From: CAZGAQ01 sp964523405 | GTDB lineage: Bacteria; Planctomycetota; Phycisphaerae; UBA1845; Fen-1342 | DNA length: 64,000 nucleotides | Assembly (NCBI GenBank): GCA_964523405.1 | Contig: CAZGAQ010000022.1 | Span: forward strand, 22,447 to 86,446 | Direction of reading: 5' to 3' | Shown here: positions 7,490 to 16,588 of the stretch, in pieces | How positions within the stretch are numbered: the stretch's first letter is position 1 | Layout of the letters: every line of letters begins with the position of its first letter | Position numbers and translations under genes: made by a program | The notes under the pieces: model-generated | What the model saw: only the letters and a program-made list of their open reading frames with translations | Databases searched by the model: none | What the model was told of the DNA's origin: nothing

Positions 7490-9149
7490 GGCGGATCGCC
7501 TCCACCGGCTGCATGCCGCCCGCCCGCCACGCGGCCGCCAGCGCGCCGATCGTCGAAGCGGCGATGGCGGCGGCCACCACGAAGAGCACTTCGCCCGGGC
7601 GGACCGTACTGGGAATGTCGTCGAATGAGTACACCGAGCGATCCCACACGCGCCAGCCAAAGGCCCAGACCAGGAAATCCTGAATGCGATTGATGTTGTG
7701 TACGAACAGCGTGCCGAGCGCCGCGCCCACGATGCTGCCGACAATGCCAACCGCCGCGCCGTACGTCACGAAGATTGCCGCCACGCCGGCCGACGAGCCG
7801 CCAATACTCTTGACAATCCCGATGTCCCGCGTCTTCTGCAGTACGATCATGTACAGGATGCACAGCACGAGCACGGCCGCGACGAGGGAAATGATCCCGA
7901 AGAGGATCGTGACAAGCTGCCGTTCCTTCTCGACCGGCGCGATGATGTGGGCCTGGGATTCCTCCCAGGTCTTTGCGTGCACGCGCTGGATGAGTTGCAG
8001 GTCGTCCAGCGTGAGGTTGAAGCGGCGATCCAGCGAATAGCCCTGGTAAAGCGTCTCCAGCCGCTTGGCCACCGCGTACGGATCGACGGGCCGGCCCTTC
8101 ACCTGGTCATGTAGCTTGATCTGAATCTGCGAGCAGCGGCCCGGTACCGTCCCGATGACCTCGCCGGTATCGCTCTTCCGCTCGGTGCGCTGCATCTGCA
8201 GGAGCTTCTGCAACAGGTCGAAATCGCAATACACGTGCCGCGAGTCAATCTCGTAAATGCCCGTGCGCGAGTCGTCGGCGTAGCGGAACGGCTGCTTGAT
8301 CGGCGTATCGAGCGTGCCCGCCAGCGACACCGGCACGAGCGTGAGCGACATCACGCAGCCGCGCGGCCGCTGCCAGTAGCGCTGGTACCGTCCATCCGCC
8401 TGGCGCTCCGCGATGATGTCCCGACCGATGATCAATCCGGGATAGGGCTCGCCGGTCATCTCGGGTGGCCCGAGCGCCTCATTCTCCAGGGCCTTGTATT
8501 CGCCCGCGATGATCGGCCCGCCGTACGCGCGGCACGTCGCTGTCCAGTAGTTGTCCGTGGTCTCCGCGTCGCGCACCCCGGCCCCCCAGCTCTGCTCCAG
8601 GGCCGCCTGGTATGGCGGCGGCAGTACCGGGCGCGGACCGCGCACCATGACCTCACCTTTCTCATCACGCCACTCGACGGCGGGATGCTGCAGGTCGAAG
8701 CCCAACACCGGCTGCCGCTGTTCGGCGAGCGTCGTCGTGCCGGGGTAGTACTTCTCGTAGTACAGGCTGCTCTTGAAGGCGTTGACGACGTAGACGTCTT
8801 CCAGGCGGATGCCGACCACCTGAGCGGCGCTGGTCAGCGTGCTGCCCTGGAAGCGCAGCAGGCCGAACGAGTAGATCACCGGCGTGGCCTTGGCGATCTC
8901 GGGCCACTGATTCGGGTCGCTGATGTCCGCAATGAACTCCTCGTACAGCGGGAAGCCGGACGGAGAGTAGTTGTCGACGATGATGTCGCCGAGCAGGCCG
9001 CGAGCTTTGAACTTGAGCTGGTCGAGGAAGCCGCCCATGACCGACATGACGATGACGACCATGGCCGTGCAGAGCACGACGGCCGCAATGGCGAAATAGG
9101 CGATCCGCCGTTTGCGGAGATAGCGGAGCGTAAGAAAGAGCTTGTACAA
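7482..9149 (-). CDS. FtsX/LolC-type ABC transporter permease
   Basis: Read from TTG at 9149 this is 555 residues starting LYKLFLTLRYLRKRRIAYFA, which fits the usual N-terminus of the LolC/LolE/FtsX family. The frame is open to a GTG at 9260, but the extra 37 residues are basic and unlike the family. There is no clear ribosome binding site for either start, so the start is uncertain. TM1 lies at about residues 17-40, a roughly 340-residue extracytoplasmic (MacB-PCD-like) domain follows, and then three C-terminal helices (LFGIISLVAAVLVLCILYMI, the FVTYGAAVGIVGSIVGAALG region, and VLFVVAAAIAASTIGALAAAW). It forms an operon with the ATPase that follows and is probably involved in lipoprotein export. 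Confidence 0.85.
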   Translation of the reverse strand: MYKLFLTLRYLRKRRIAYFAIAAVVLCTAMVVIVMSVMGGFLDQLKFKARGLLGDIIVDNYSPSGFPLYEEFIADISDPNQWPEIAKATPVIYSFGLLRFQGSTLTSAAQVVGIRLEDVYVVNAFKSSLYYEKYYPGTTTLAEQRQPVLGFDLQHPAVEWRDEKGEVMVRGPRPVLPPPYQAALEQSWGAGVRDAETTDNYWTATCRAYGGPIIAGEYKALENEALGPPEMTGEPYPGLIIGRDIIAERQADGRYQRYWQRPRGCVMSLTLVPVSLAGTLDTPIKQPFRYADDSRTGIYEIDSRHVYCDFDLLQKLLQMQRTERKSDTGEVIGTVPGRCSQIQIKLHDQVKGRPVDPYAVAKRLETLYQGYSLDRRFNLTLDDLQLIQRVHAKTWEESQAHIIAPVEKERQLVTILFGIISLVAAVLVLCILYMIVLQKTRDIGIVKSIGGSSAGVAAIFVTYGAAVGIVGSIVGAALGTLFVHNINRIQDFLVWAFGWRVWDRSVYSFDDIPSTVRPGEVLFVVAAAIAASTIGALAAAWRAGGMQPVEAIRHE

Positions 9150-9306
9150 AGGTAACCGGTCTTGTGTGCGGAACTTCGGACCGTCCTCGCGCCGGGGCCG
9201 CCGCGCGGTCCCGCCGGACGGAGCAGGCGAGAGCTTACCCGGAATCGCCGCGGGATGCACCAGCAGGCGCCGCCGGGCACCAGGTTCATCCGGAGCGGGC
9301 GACTAC

Positions 9307-11640
9307 CTAGGCCGGAAACTCGAGTCGGCCCCAGCCGAGCGTGTGTTGGCGCGTCGCGCCGACACGGGCGCTCAGCCGCTGGCCGTCCCAACACACGCTC
9401 ACCGGTTGGCCCGCGATGACGCAGTTGTCCAGGGCAAAGTGCGCCAGGCCGAACTGCAGCGGCTCAACGACCAGCCCGCCGTCCGGCTGCGGCCGCAAGC
9501 CGACGACGTACCGCAGCAGCAGGTCGATGATGTAGCTGTGCATGTAGTCTTCGGTGCCGCGGAAGAAGGGGGCCTGCCCGGTGAGCGGGTTGTAATACTC
9601 GTAGCTCGTCGGCCGGGCGAGGTCGCGGTCGACGAAGAGCATGTAAATGAAGCGCGTGAGGAACGTGGCGGCGTAGGGCTCCAGTTGCGGGTCGAGGTTC
9701 AGGGCGGCCTGGCCCAGGACGTCAGCGATGTGCGCGTTGGTCATCAGCCACGTGCGCCCGTTCCAGGTGCAACTCATGCGTTTGCCTTTCCAGCGGCCGC
9801 ACGCGTCGGCGAGGTCGTCGTCGAGTGCGGTGGCGGGCGCGGGCCATTCGGTCCAGAACTCCTGCGGGTTGAGCAGGTGCTCGTGGATGGCCGGCAGATG
9901 CTGGGTGGTGGCGAGGTCGGTGAGGAAGGGGTAGAAGTCGGTCAGCGCCTTCACCGGCGAGCGGCGCCCGTTGCGCGGGTCGACGTCGCAGAACTTGTGC
10001 CAGCGGGGGTCCCACATGCTGTTGCGCACGGCGTCGGCGGTGCAGTCGGCAAAGTGGTGCCAGTGGGCGGCCTGGTCGGCGTGGCCGAGCTCGGCGGCCA
10101 TCCACGCCAGGGCCCGCTGGAGCTTGTAGACGTAGACCGTGGCGTCGACGCCCTTGAGCCGCAGGGCGCCCCATTCATCGCCGCGCGGGTCGACGAAGAG
10201 GTACCGCGACATGTACTCCTGGCCGGTCTCGGCCTGGTTGACGACGTCGTAGAGGTGCGTGCCTTCGGGGTCGCGCTGGCGGCTGAACCACTCGGCGTAG
10301 CGCGTCAGCGGTTCGTAGCAGGCCTTCAGGAAGCCGCGGTCGGGGTGGATGGCGTAGACGTCCTGCACCGCGCCGCCCCAATCGGAGTGATACATCAGCG
10401 TCGGGTTCCACGTGCCGGGCTGCTTCTCCGGCCACAGGCCGCCGAAGATAAAGCCGTCTTCGCGCTGGGATTCGAGGAAGTTGAGGATGCAGCCCTGGGC
10501 GAGGGCGGGGTTGTGCAGCCAGCGCGTGTCCTTGGCGAGCACTTGCGAGCTGTAGGAGATGTTGTGGCGGAACCAGCCGGCGTTGATGCCTTCGAAGACG
10601 CAGGGATGGCGCAGGGGCGCGCGGCCGTGGTCGATCGCGTTCAGCCGTAGCCCGTACCAGCGGTAATTGAAGTACTTTTCCAGGTAAGGGTCGGAGCAGC
10701 GGAAGTCGGGGGCCTGCGCGAAGAAGCCGGACCAGTCGGGGAGGGCGGGGGCGCCGAAGCCGGCGGTGGCGCGCGGAGCGATCTGGAGGGCGCCGGTGAC
10801 CGTCGTGCTGCGGCGCGGGGCGAGCTTGAGGCGGCGGTGCAGTCCGACAAAGACCCACTTGCGGTGCGGCTGGCCGCCCGGACGGCCGTCGATGCCTCCG
10901 GCGGTGTGGCAGGTGTTGGGCAGGGCCGAGTTGAACAACTCGTAGAAGGGCGTGACGTGCCAGTCGGGGATGTCGGGCGTAGTCTCCGAGGATTGCACGG
11001 CGAAAGAGGTGCAGGTCGGTGCCCCGCCCTGGGCCGCAAGGGTCCAGGTGAAATCGAGGTCGTGTTGCACATGTTGGCCGTCGACCACGCGGTAGGCGCC
11101 GCGGATGTGGCGGCGGTCGGCGGTGACCGCTTCGAAACGCGTGTCGCCGACGTCGGTGGCCAGCACGCGGCCCCACAGAATCAGGTCGACTGTGCGCGCC
11201 GCCGCCGTGGTGTTCGTCAGCGTCAGCGTGCTCGTGAAGCGGTCGTCCGGCGTGACCGCCTTCTCTTCCTGCACGTCCAGCCCGGGCGCGGCGAACTCCG
11301 ACAGCAGCACATCCGGGCGCCACACGCGGCCGCGGCAGGTCCAGGGCAGGGGGGCGCCGTCTTCCAGCAGCGTATATGTGAACAGGCCGTCGAGCTTGAG
11401 TTCGAGATAGGTGCCGTGATCCCAGAAGCCGGGTAGGTCGAGGAAGAGCGGGAATTCGGGGGCCCAGAGGATCCGGCGGCCGCCGCCGAGGAACCACTTG
11501 TGCGGGCCGGCCAGGCTCTGCAGCCGCCGCGTCGCAGCGGCACGATCGGAGCGCGTCGCGTTCTTTGCAGCGTGTGGCGGCACGGTGGTGGCGCGCGCCG
11601 GACGGCGCGGACGAGTGGTGACGGCCGGCTTGCGGGGCAT
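9307..11640 (-). CDS. Six-hairpin glycosidase (GH63 / mannosylglycerate-hydrolase-like)
   Basis: 777 residues. After a basic, low-complexity first 35 residues there is a beta-rich N-terminal domain (about 45-300), then an (alpha/alpha)6 barrel with features seen in GH63/MGH-like enzymes: the Trp-rich GINAGWFRHNISYSSQ, the NFLESQREDGFIFGGLWPE loop, WNGRTWLMTNAHIAD near the end of the barrel, and FFRGTEDYMHSYIIDLLLRY. Acidic residues in these loops are plausible catalytic acid/base candidates, but assignment needs alignment. No signal peptide is evident, so it is probably cytoplasmic. The ATG at 11640 has AAAGGA seven bases upstream. The gene follows the cystathionine enzyme by 52 bases and could be the last gene of that transcript, though no functional link is apparent. 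Confidence 0.75.
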   Translation of the reverse strand: MPRKPAVTTRPRRPARATTVPPHAAKNATRSDRAAATRRLQSLAGPHKWFLGGGRRILWAPEFPLFLDLPGFWDHGTYLELKLDGLFTYTLLEDGAPLPWTCRGRVWRPDVLLSEFAAPGLDVQEEKAVTPDDRFTSTLTLTNTTAAARTVDLILWGRVLATDVGDTRFEAVTADRRHIRGAYRVVDGQHVQHDLDFTWTLAAQGGAPTCTSFAVQSSETTPDIPDWHVTPFYELFNSALPNTCHTAGGIDGRPGGQPHRKWVFVGLHRRLKLAPRRSTTVTGALQIAPRATAGFGAPALPDWSGFFAQAPDFRCSDPYLEKYFNYRWYGLRLNAIDHGRAPLRHPCVFEGINAGWFRHNISYSSQVLAKDTRWLHNPALAQGCILNFLESQREDGFIFGGLWPEKQPGTWNPTLMYHSDWGGAVQDVYAIHPDRGFLKACYEPLTRYAEWFSRQRDPEGTHLYDVVNQAETGQEYMSRYLFVDPRGDEWGALRLKGVDATVYVYKLQRALAWMAAELGHADQAAHWHHFADCTADAVRNSMWDPRWHKFCDVDPRNGRRSPVKALTDFYPFLTDLATTQHLPAIHEHLLNPQEFWTEWPAPATALDDDLADACGRWKGKRMSCTWNGRTWLMTNAHIADVLGQAALNLDPQLEPYAATFLTRFIYMLFVDRDLARPTSYEYYNPLTGQAPFFRGTEDYMHSYIIDLLLRYVVGLRPQPDGGLVVEPLQFGLAHFALDNCVIAGQPVSVCWDGQRLSARVGATRQHTLGWGRLEFPA

Positions 11641-11692
11641 GCGAGTCCTTTCGTTGAAGACGACGGATTCTGGCCGCGCTTGCGGGCGGTCG

Positions 11693-12883
11693 TCAACGGG
11701 CTGGGAGGGCCTGGGCGAGATCAGCGATCAGGTCGTCGGCGTCTTCGAGGCCGACGCTGAGGCGGACGAGGCCGTCGACGATGCCGATGCGTTCGCGCAC
11801 CGCGGGCGGAACGGAGGCGTGGGTCATCAGGGCGGGGTGGTTCACGAGCGACTCGACGCCGCCGAGGCTCTCGGCGCAGGCGAACAACTTGGTACTCGAC
11901 AGCAGGTGTTGGGCCGCGTCGAGGCCGCCGCGCAGGACGCAGGTCACCATGCCGCCGCCGCCGGACATCTGTCGTCGGGCGAGTTCGTGCTGTGGATGTG
12001 TCGGCAAGCCCGGGTAGATCATCGTCTCGAAGGCGGCCTGCGCGGCGGCCCATTCCGCGATGCGCTGCGCGTTTTCGCAGTGCTGGCGCATGCGGAGGGT
12101 CAGCGTCTTGAGGCCGCGATGGACGAGGTAGCAGTCGAGTGGCCCCGGTACGCCGCCGGCCGCGTTCTGAAAGAAGCGAATCGGCTCGAGGACGTCCGGG
12201 CTGGCTGCGATGACGGCGCCGCCGATGACGTCCGAATGACCGCCGATGTACTTGGTGGTGCTGTGCAGGACGAGGTCGGCGCCGAGCTCGAGCGGCCGCT
12301 GCAACGCCGGCGTGGCGAACGTGTTGTCGACGACAAGTAGGATGCGGTCAACGCCGTGGCCGGCGCGAATGAGGGACTGCTGGCGCTCGTGCACGGCTCG
12401 CGCCACAGCGGCGACGTCCAGAAGTCGTAGCAGCGGATTGGTCGGCGACTCGATCCAGACGAGGCGCGTGGTCCGGTCGATCAGGGCCGCGATGTCGGCC
12501 GGGTTGGTGCTGTCGGTGTAGTGCGGGACGAGACCCCAGGGCTTGAAGACGCGTTCGAAGAGGCGGTACGTGCCGCCGTACAGGTCGCTGTAGGCCACGA
12601 CGGAATCGCCGGGGCGGAGCAGCCCGCCGAGGATGGCGGTACTGGCGGCCAGCCCGGAAGCGAACGCCGCCGCACCGACGCCACCTTCGAGGTCGGCGAG
12701 GCACGCCTCGAGATTGCGGCGTGTCGGGTTGTCCGAGCGGGAGTACTCGAAGCCCTTGTGTACGCCGGGGGCGGTCTGGGTGTAGGTGCTCGTGAGGTAC
12801 AGCGGGGGCACGGTCGCACCGCTGGCGGGGTCCGGGGCCTGGCCGACATGAATGGCGCGGGTGGCAAATCGCATGGTGTCCAT
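11693..12883 (-). CDS. Cystathionine gamma-lyase / gamma-synthase family PLP enzyme
   Basis: 396 residues of the Cys/Met-metabolism PLP family: YSRSDNPTR, the PLP-stacking Tyr in YSDLYGGTYRLF, the aspartate of VVDNTFATP, and the Schiff-base Lys211 in STTKYIGGHSDV. Sequence alone does not separate gamma-synthase (MetB), gamma-lyase and beta-lyase (MetC). Position 14 bases after cystathionine beta-synthase argues for gamma-lyase, completing homocysteine to cystathionine to cysteine, possibly with synthase activity. An alternative start is Met4, nine bases in. Last clear member of the rrf2-cysK-cbs operon. Confidence 0.9.
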   Translation of the reverse strand: MDTMRFATRAIHVGQAPDPASGATVPPLYLTSTYTQTAPGVHKGFEYSRSDNPTRRNLEACLADLEGGVGAAAFASGLAASTAILGGLLRPGDSVVAYSDLYGGTYRLFERVFKPWGLVPHYTDSTNPADIAALIDRTTRLVWIESPTNPLLRLLDVAAVARAVHERQQSLIRAGHGVDRILLVVDNTFATPALQRPLELGADLVLHSTTKYIGGHSDVIGGAVIAASPDVLEPIRFFQNAAGGVPGPLDCYLVHRGLKTLTLRMRQHCENAQRIAEWAAAQAAFETMIYPGLPTHPQHELARRQMSGGGGMVTCVLRGGLDAAQHLLSSTKLFACAESLGGVESLVNHPALMTHASVPPAVRERIGIVDGLVRLSVGLEDADDLIADLAQALPAR

Positions 12884-12897
12884 CTTCGCAGGCGAGA

Positions 12898-14274
12898 TCA
12901 GTGGGCCGCGGTCGCTCCGGCCGTCGGCCGATCCCAGAACTCAACGAGGTCGATGCGTGTGATGATGCCGGCGATACGGCCGCAGTCGCGCACGACGACG
13001 CCGGTGTGGCCGGACATGAGCAGGCGATAGACCTCATCCAGGGAGGTCCCGGCCTGCACTTCGGGCAGGGGGCGGGCCATGACGTCGCGGAGCTTCACCT
13101 GGCGGCGGTCGTTGCCGTCGCGCAGCAGGCGGGCCAGGGTGACTTCCTGGATGGCGCCGACGACGCGGTCGTCCTCGATGACGGGAACCTGCGAGATCGC
13201 CTCCTGGCGGCAGAGCTCGATGGCGTCTTGCACGGTCTGGTCGGGGGTGAGGGCGAGGAGCGTGCGCTGGCCCTGCATGGCGAGGACATCGGCGGCCGTG
13301 CTGGTCGCGGAGGCATCCGCGCCGAAGCCGCTCGCCTGCATCCAGGTGTCGTCGTAGAACTTGCTCAGATAGTTGCGGCCGGTGTCGGGGAGCATGGCGA
13401 CCACGAGGTCCTGGGGGCCGAGACGCTCGGCGTAGCGCAGGGCGGCCGCGACGGCGGTGCCGGCGGAGCCGCCGACGAGCAGCCCTTCCTGCCGCGCGAG
13501 GGCACGCGCGGTGCGAAAGGAGGTGCGATCGTCGATGCGCACCCAGTCGTCCACGACCTGCGTGTTGAGCGTCTTCGGCACGTAGTCCTCGCCGATGCCT
13601 TCGACCTTCCACGACTTCGGGGCGTCGCCGGAGAGGACGGAGCCCTCGGGGTCCGCGGCGACGATGCGAATCTTCGGGTTTCGCTCCTTGAGGTACTTGC
13701 CCACGCCGGAGATCGTGCCGCCCGTGCCGATGCCGGCCACAAAGCACGTGATGCGGCCCTCGGTCTGCTCCCAGATTTCCGGCCCGGTTGTGAGATAGTG
13801 AATCTCAGGGTTGCTCAGGTTGGTGAACTGATTGGGCCGCCACGCGTGGGGGATCTCGTTGACGAGGCGGTTGGCGACGCCGTTGTAGCTCTCGGGCGCG
13901 TCCGGCGGGACATTGGTGGGGACGACGACGATCTCGGCCCCGTAGGCCTTGAGCAGACTGATCTTCTCCGCGCTCATCTTGTCAGGCAGCACAAAAATGC
14001 AGCGGTAGCCCTTGATCGCGGCCGCCAGCGCGAGCCCGACACCGGTGTTGCCGGCGGTGGCCTCGACCAGCGTGGAAACGCCGGGGCGGATCAGGCCCGC
14101 CTGTTCCGCCTGTTCGACCATCGCCCGGCCGATGCGGTCCTTGATGCTGCCGCCCGGGTTGAAGAATTCGACCTTGCCGTAGACCGGACACGGCGCCCGC
14201 TCGGCCACGCGGCGCAGGCGGACGATCGGGGTGTGTCCGATCGCGTCGAGGACGGACTCAAAGCGGGCGGGCAT
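12898..14274 (-). CDS. cbs: Cystathionine beta-synthase with C-terminal CBS-domain pair
   Basis: 458 residues. The catalytic fold (about 1-325) has the PLP Lys45 in GGSIKDRIG, the ATAGNTG loop and GTGGTISGVGKYL phosphate-binding glycines. Two CBS domains follow (about 340-450; QGQRTLLALTPDQTV and LRDVMARPLPEVQAG), a Bateman module that in related enzymes senses adenosyl ligands. It condenses serine with homocysteine to cystathionine. The first 44 residues lack the haem-binding region of animal enzymes. The start ATG has GGAG six bases upstream; the gap to cysK is 27 bases. Confidence 0.92.
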   Translation of the reverse strand: MPARFESVLDAIGHTPIVRLRRVAERAPCPVYGKVEFFNPGGSIKDRIGRAMVEQAEQAGLIRPGVSTLVEATAGNTGVGLALAAAIKGYRCIFVLPDKMSAEKISLLKAYGAEIVVVPTNVPPDAPESYNGVANRLVNEIPHAWRPNQFTNLSNPEIHYLTTGPEIWEQTEGRITCFVAGIGTGGTISGVGKYLKERNPKIRIVAADPEGSVLSGDAPKSWKVEGIGEDYVPKTLNTQVVDDWVRIDDRTSFRTARALARQEGLLVGGSAGTAVAAALRYAERLGPQDLVVAMLPDTGRNYLSKFYDDTWMQASGFGADASATSTAADVLAMQGQRTLLALTPDQTVQDAIELCRQEAISQVPVIEDDRVVGAIQEVTLARLLRDGNDRRQVKLRDVMARPLPEVQAGTSLDEVYRLLMSGHTGVVVRDCGRIAGIITRIDLVEFWDRPTAGATAAH

Positions 14275-14301
14275 GGTGGGCTCCGGATCGGGACGCCATG
14301 C

Positions 14302-15258
14302 CTAGGCGGCGTCGTCCAAGTGGCTGAAGAGTGCGGTCGACAAGTAGCGCTCGCCGAAGCTTGGGATGATCGTGACGATCGTCTTGCCCGCATTCTCGGG
14401 GCGCTCCGCGACGACGTGGGCGGCGCACAGGGCCGCACCCGCTGAAATCCCGACGAACAGTCCCTCCTCCTTGGCCGAGCGACGGGCCCATTCGATGGCC
14501 GCATCCTGGTCGACCTGCACGACGTCGTCGATGAGGTCGACGCGCAGCACGCCGGGAATGAAGCCGGCGCCGATGCCCTGGATTTTGTGCGGACCGGGCT
14601 TGAGCTCTTCGCCGGCGCGCATCTGTGTGATCACCGGGCTCTGCGTGGGCTCGACGGCGATCGTCTGGAAGCCGGGGCGGCGCTCCTTGAGCGCCTCGGT
14701 GACACCGGTGAGTGTGCCGCCCGTGCCGACTCCGGAGATCAGGATGTCTGCGTTCCCGCCGGTGTCACGCCAGATTTCCTCCGCCGTCGTTCGGCGGTGT
14801 ACGGCCGGATTCGCCGGGTTGTTGAACTGCTGCGGCATGAACGCGTCGGGCAGCGCCTTCAGGATCTCCTCGGCCTTCTGGATGGCGCTGCGCATGCCGC
14901 CGGTCGCGGGTGTCAGGGCGAGCTCGGCGCCCAGCGCGCGGAGCACCTTGCGGCGTTCGACGCTCATCGATTCCGGCATGGTCAGAATGCAGTGGTAGCC
15001 GCGGGCGGCGCAGACCCATGCCAGGGCAATCCCGGTGTTGCCGCTGGTGGGCTCGACGACCGTCATCCCCGGCTTGAGTTTGCCTTCGCGCTCGGCCGCT
15101 TCGAGCATGGCCACGCCGATGCGGTCCTTGACTGAGGCCATCGGGTTGCAGCTTTCCAGCTTGGCCAGCACGTTCGCCTTCGCGCGGATCAACTTGCGGA
15201 TGCGCACGAGCGGCGTGTTCCCGACCGTTTCGGCGATGTTGTCAAAGGTGTGTCCCAT
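14302..15258 (-). CDS. cysK: Cysteine synthase (O-acetylserine sulfhydrylase)
   Basis: 318 residues, the standard CysK length. PLP Lys44 sits in MASVKDRIG, followed by the TSGNTG substrate loop and the GTGGTLTGV phosphate cup. The C-terminal region has the FVGISAGAAL motif typical of CysK/CysM. It makes cysteine from O-acetylserine and sulfide in the cytoplasm. The ATG has AAAGGA seven bases upstream. It lies 21 bases after the Rrf2 gene and 27 bases before cbs, so it is in a sulfur amino-acid operon. Cys37 in LESCNP replaces a residue that is usually Leu/Phe in such enzymes; the effect is unknown. Confidence 0.95.
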   Translation of the reverse strand: MGHTFDNIAETVGNTPLVRIRKLIRAKANVLAKLESCNPMASVKDRIGVAMLEAAEREGKLKPGMTVVEPTSGNTGIALAWVCAARGYHCILTMPESMSVERRKVLRALGAELALTPATGGMRSAIQKAEEILKALPDAFMPQQFNNPANPAVHRRTTAEEIWRDTGGNADILISGVGTGGTLTGVTEALKERRPGFQTIAVEPTQSPVITQMRAGEELKPGPHKIQGIGAGFIPGVLRVDLIDDVVQVDQDAAIEWARRSAKEEGLFVGISAGAALCAAHVVAERPENAGKTIVTIIPSFGERYLSTALFSHLDDAA

Positions 15259-15279
15259 GTGCGTTTCCTTTCGCCCCGT

Positions 15280-15729
15280 CTAGATGCTATAGCTCGCCGC
15301 CAGTGCTGCGGAGTGCGCCTGCTGCCGCTCGATCAGGTCCTGAAACGTCGTCGCCCCGAAGACCCGCTGTACCGCGGCCGTCGCCACCTGCCACAACTCG
15401 AGCAGCGCACCGCCATCCGCCGAGGTCGTCGCCTGACCGCGGCGCGCGCCCGGCGCTGACTCCGGCGGGCCGTCGATCGCCGCAATGACCTGCAGCACGG
15501 TCAGCCGCTCCGGCGCTACGTCCAGGCGATAACCGCCCTGCATGCCGCGCACCGACGCAACGAATCCCGCCTGCTTGAGCTGGGCCAGGATTACCGCCAG
15601 GAACTTCGGCGGAATGTCCTGCGCGCCGGCGATCTCCGCGATGGTCATCGTGCTGCGCTCCCCGCGTCGCTGCGCGAGCTCCAGTACCGCCCGCAGGGCG
15701 TAGTAGCATTTCTGTGACACGTGAAGCAT
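15280..15729 (-). CDS. Rrf2-family transcriptional regulator (CymR-like by context)
   Basis: 149 residues with the Rrf2 winged helix at the N-terminus (KCYYALRAVLELAQR, then IPPKFLAVILAQLKQAG and VRGMQGGYRLDVAPE). IscR/NsrR-type Fe-S ligands are absent: the only cysteine is Cys8, and the 90-110 loop has none. It is therefore more like the cluster-free regulator CymR, which in Bacillus senses cysteine status through CysK. Here the gene directly precedes cysK, 21 bases away. Control of its own operon is inferred. Inverted repeats in the promoter are candidate sites. An AGG precedes the ATG. Confidence 0.9.
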   Translation of the reverse strand: MLHVSQKCYYALRAVLELAQRRGERSTMTIAEIAGAQDIPPKFLAVILAQLKQAGFVASVRGMQGGYRLDVAPERLTVLQVIAAIDGPPESAPGARRGQATTSADGGALLELWQVATAAVQRVFGATTFQDLIERQQAHSAALAASYSI

Positions 15730-15756
15730 GCACGCACCTGAAAAGCATTATTAACT

Positions 15757-15793
15757 CTATTCAGATAGTAGACATTTTGTCCATGCAGATCAA
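15757..15793 (-). promoter_or_regulatory. Sigma-70-type promoter of the rrf2-cysK-cbs operon with candidate operators
   Basis: On the minus strand TTGATC (15793-15788), a 17-base spacer and TACTAT (15770-15765) form a recognisable promoter in a short AT-rich island. The inverted repeat CTAT-TCAG-ATAG (15757-15768) overlaps the -10, and GACA-TTT-TGTC (15771-15781) lies in the spacer. Both are candidate binding sites for the Rrf2 protein encoded just downstream. Confidence 0.55.
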
Positions 15794-15846
15794 GTAGAAA
15801 AGGAAGATGGCGGTTGCGATATTGGAAGTATCTGTGGTTGCGAGTG

Positions 15847-16455
15847 TTATGGGGCCACGCCGGCCTCGCCGGCTTGGGTGGTCGCTCTGTGTCCAGCGGC
15901 GATGGCCGCCTCACTCGCCAGTGCCTGCCGGAGGTTCTCGTGCTTGGGGAGGTTCTCGAAGTCGAACGCGCCCATCTCCGCCATGACCTGCTCCAGTGTC
16001 CAATGCTGCTGATGCAGGCGGTACAGGCCGACCGCCAACCCGGTGCGATTGGTGCCCGCCGCGCAGTGCACCAGCGTCGGCGGGGCGTTCGGGTCGGCCA
16101 GCAGGGCGAGCAAGCGCGTCCGGTCCGCGGGCAAGCTGGCGCCGTCACCCGTCAACGACACGTTCTGCCATTCCAGGCCGAGCCGCGTCGCGGTCTCGCG
16201 CTCGGCGTGGGTCACCGGGGCATTCGCGTCGAGCAGGCACACCACACGCTGGACGCCGAAGTCCCGCTGCACGTGCGCAAGCTGGCGCGCCGAAACCTCC
16301 CCCGAGCGATACAGCCGCCCCGGTTCCACCACGGCGAAGCGCTTCGGCAGGTACGTCGCGCGCCAGTACGCGCCGCTGGCCACCACGGCTGCCACCGCGA
16401 CTACCGCCGCGAGCACGACGACACGCCGGCGCTGGAGGGCTGTCATGGACATCAT
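15847..16455 (-). CDS. Membrane-anchored tyrosine/dual-specificity phosphatase
   Basis: 202 residues. An N-terminal membrane anchor (about residues 11-30, VVVLAAVVAVAAVVASGAYW) is followed by a cysteine-phosphatase domain beginning at RLYRSGEVS. The signature HCAAGTNRTG matches HCxxGxxRTG with the nucleophilic Cys and the P-loop Arg. It resembles bacterial DSP/PTP-like phosphatases such as the cyanobacterial/planctomycete 'RLYRSGQ' proteins. The catalytic domain is predicted on the outer face. The substrate is unknown. The gene lies upstream of the sulfur operon on the same strand but is separated from it by the promoter island, and probably has its own transcript. Confidence 0.85.
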   Translation of the reverse strand: MMSMTALQRRRVVVLAAVVAVAAVVASGAYWRATYLPKRFAVVEPGRLYRSGEVSARQLAHVQRDFGVQRVVCLLDANAPVTHAERETATRLGLEWQNVSLTGDGASLPADRTRLLALLADPNAPPTLVHCAAGTNRTGLAVGLYRLHQQHWTLEQVMAEMGAFDFENLPKHENLRQALASEAAIAAGHRATTQAGEAGVAP

Positions 16456-16588
16456 GCGGAGTATAGGCTGCCCGGCCCGCGCCGCCCACCGGCCCTAGTG
16501 CAACCCCGGTCCGGGCGGTTAATGTCTGCGCGGCTGCGGCCGACCCCGCGCAGGCGCTGCGCCGGCGCGCGGCCGCACGTGGACCAGG

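Noticed and set aside
11498..12340. 280-codon + frame over the gamma-family PLP enzyme
   Set aside because: Antisense shadow of a gene with all catalytic residues.
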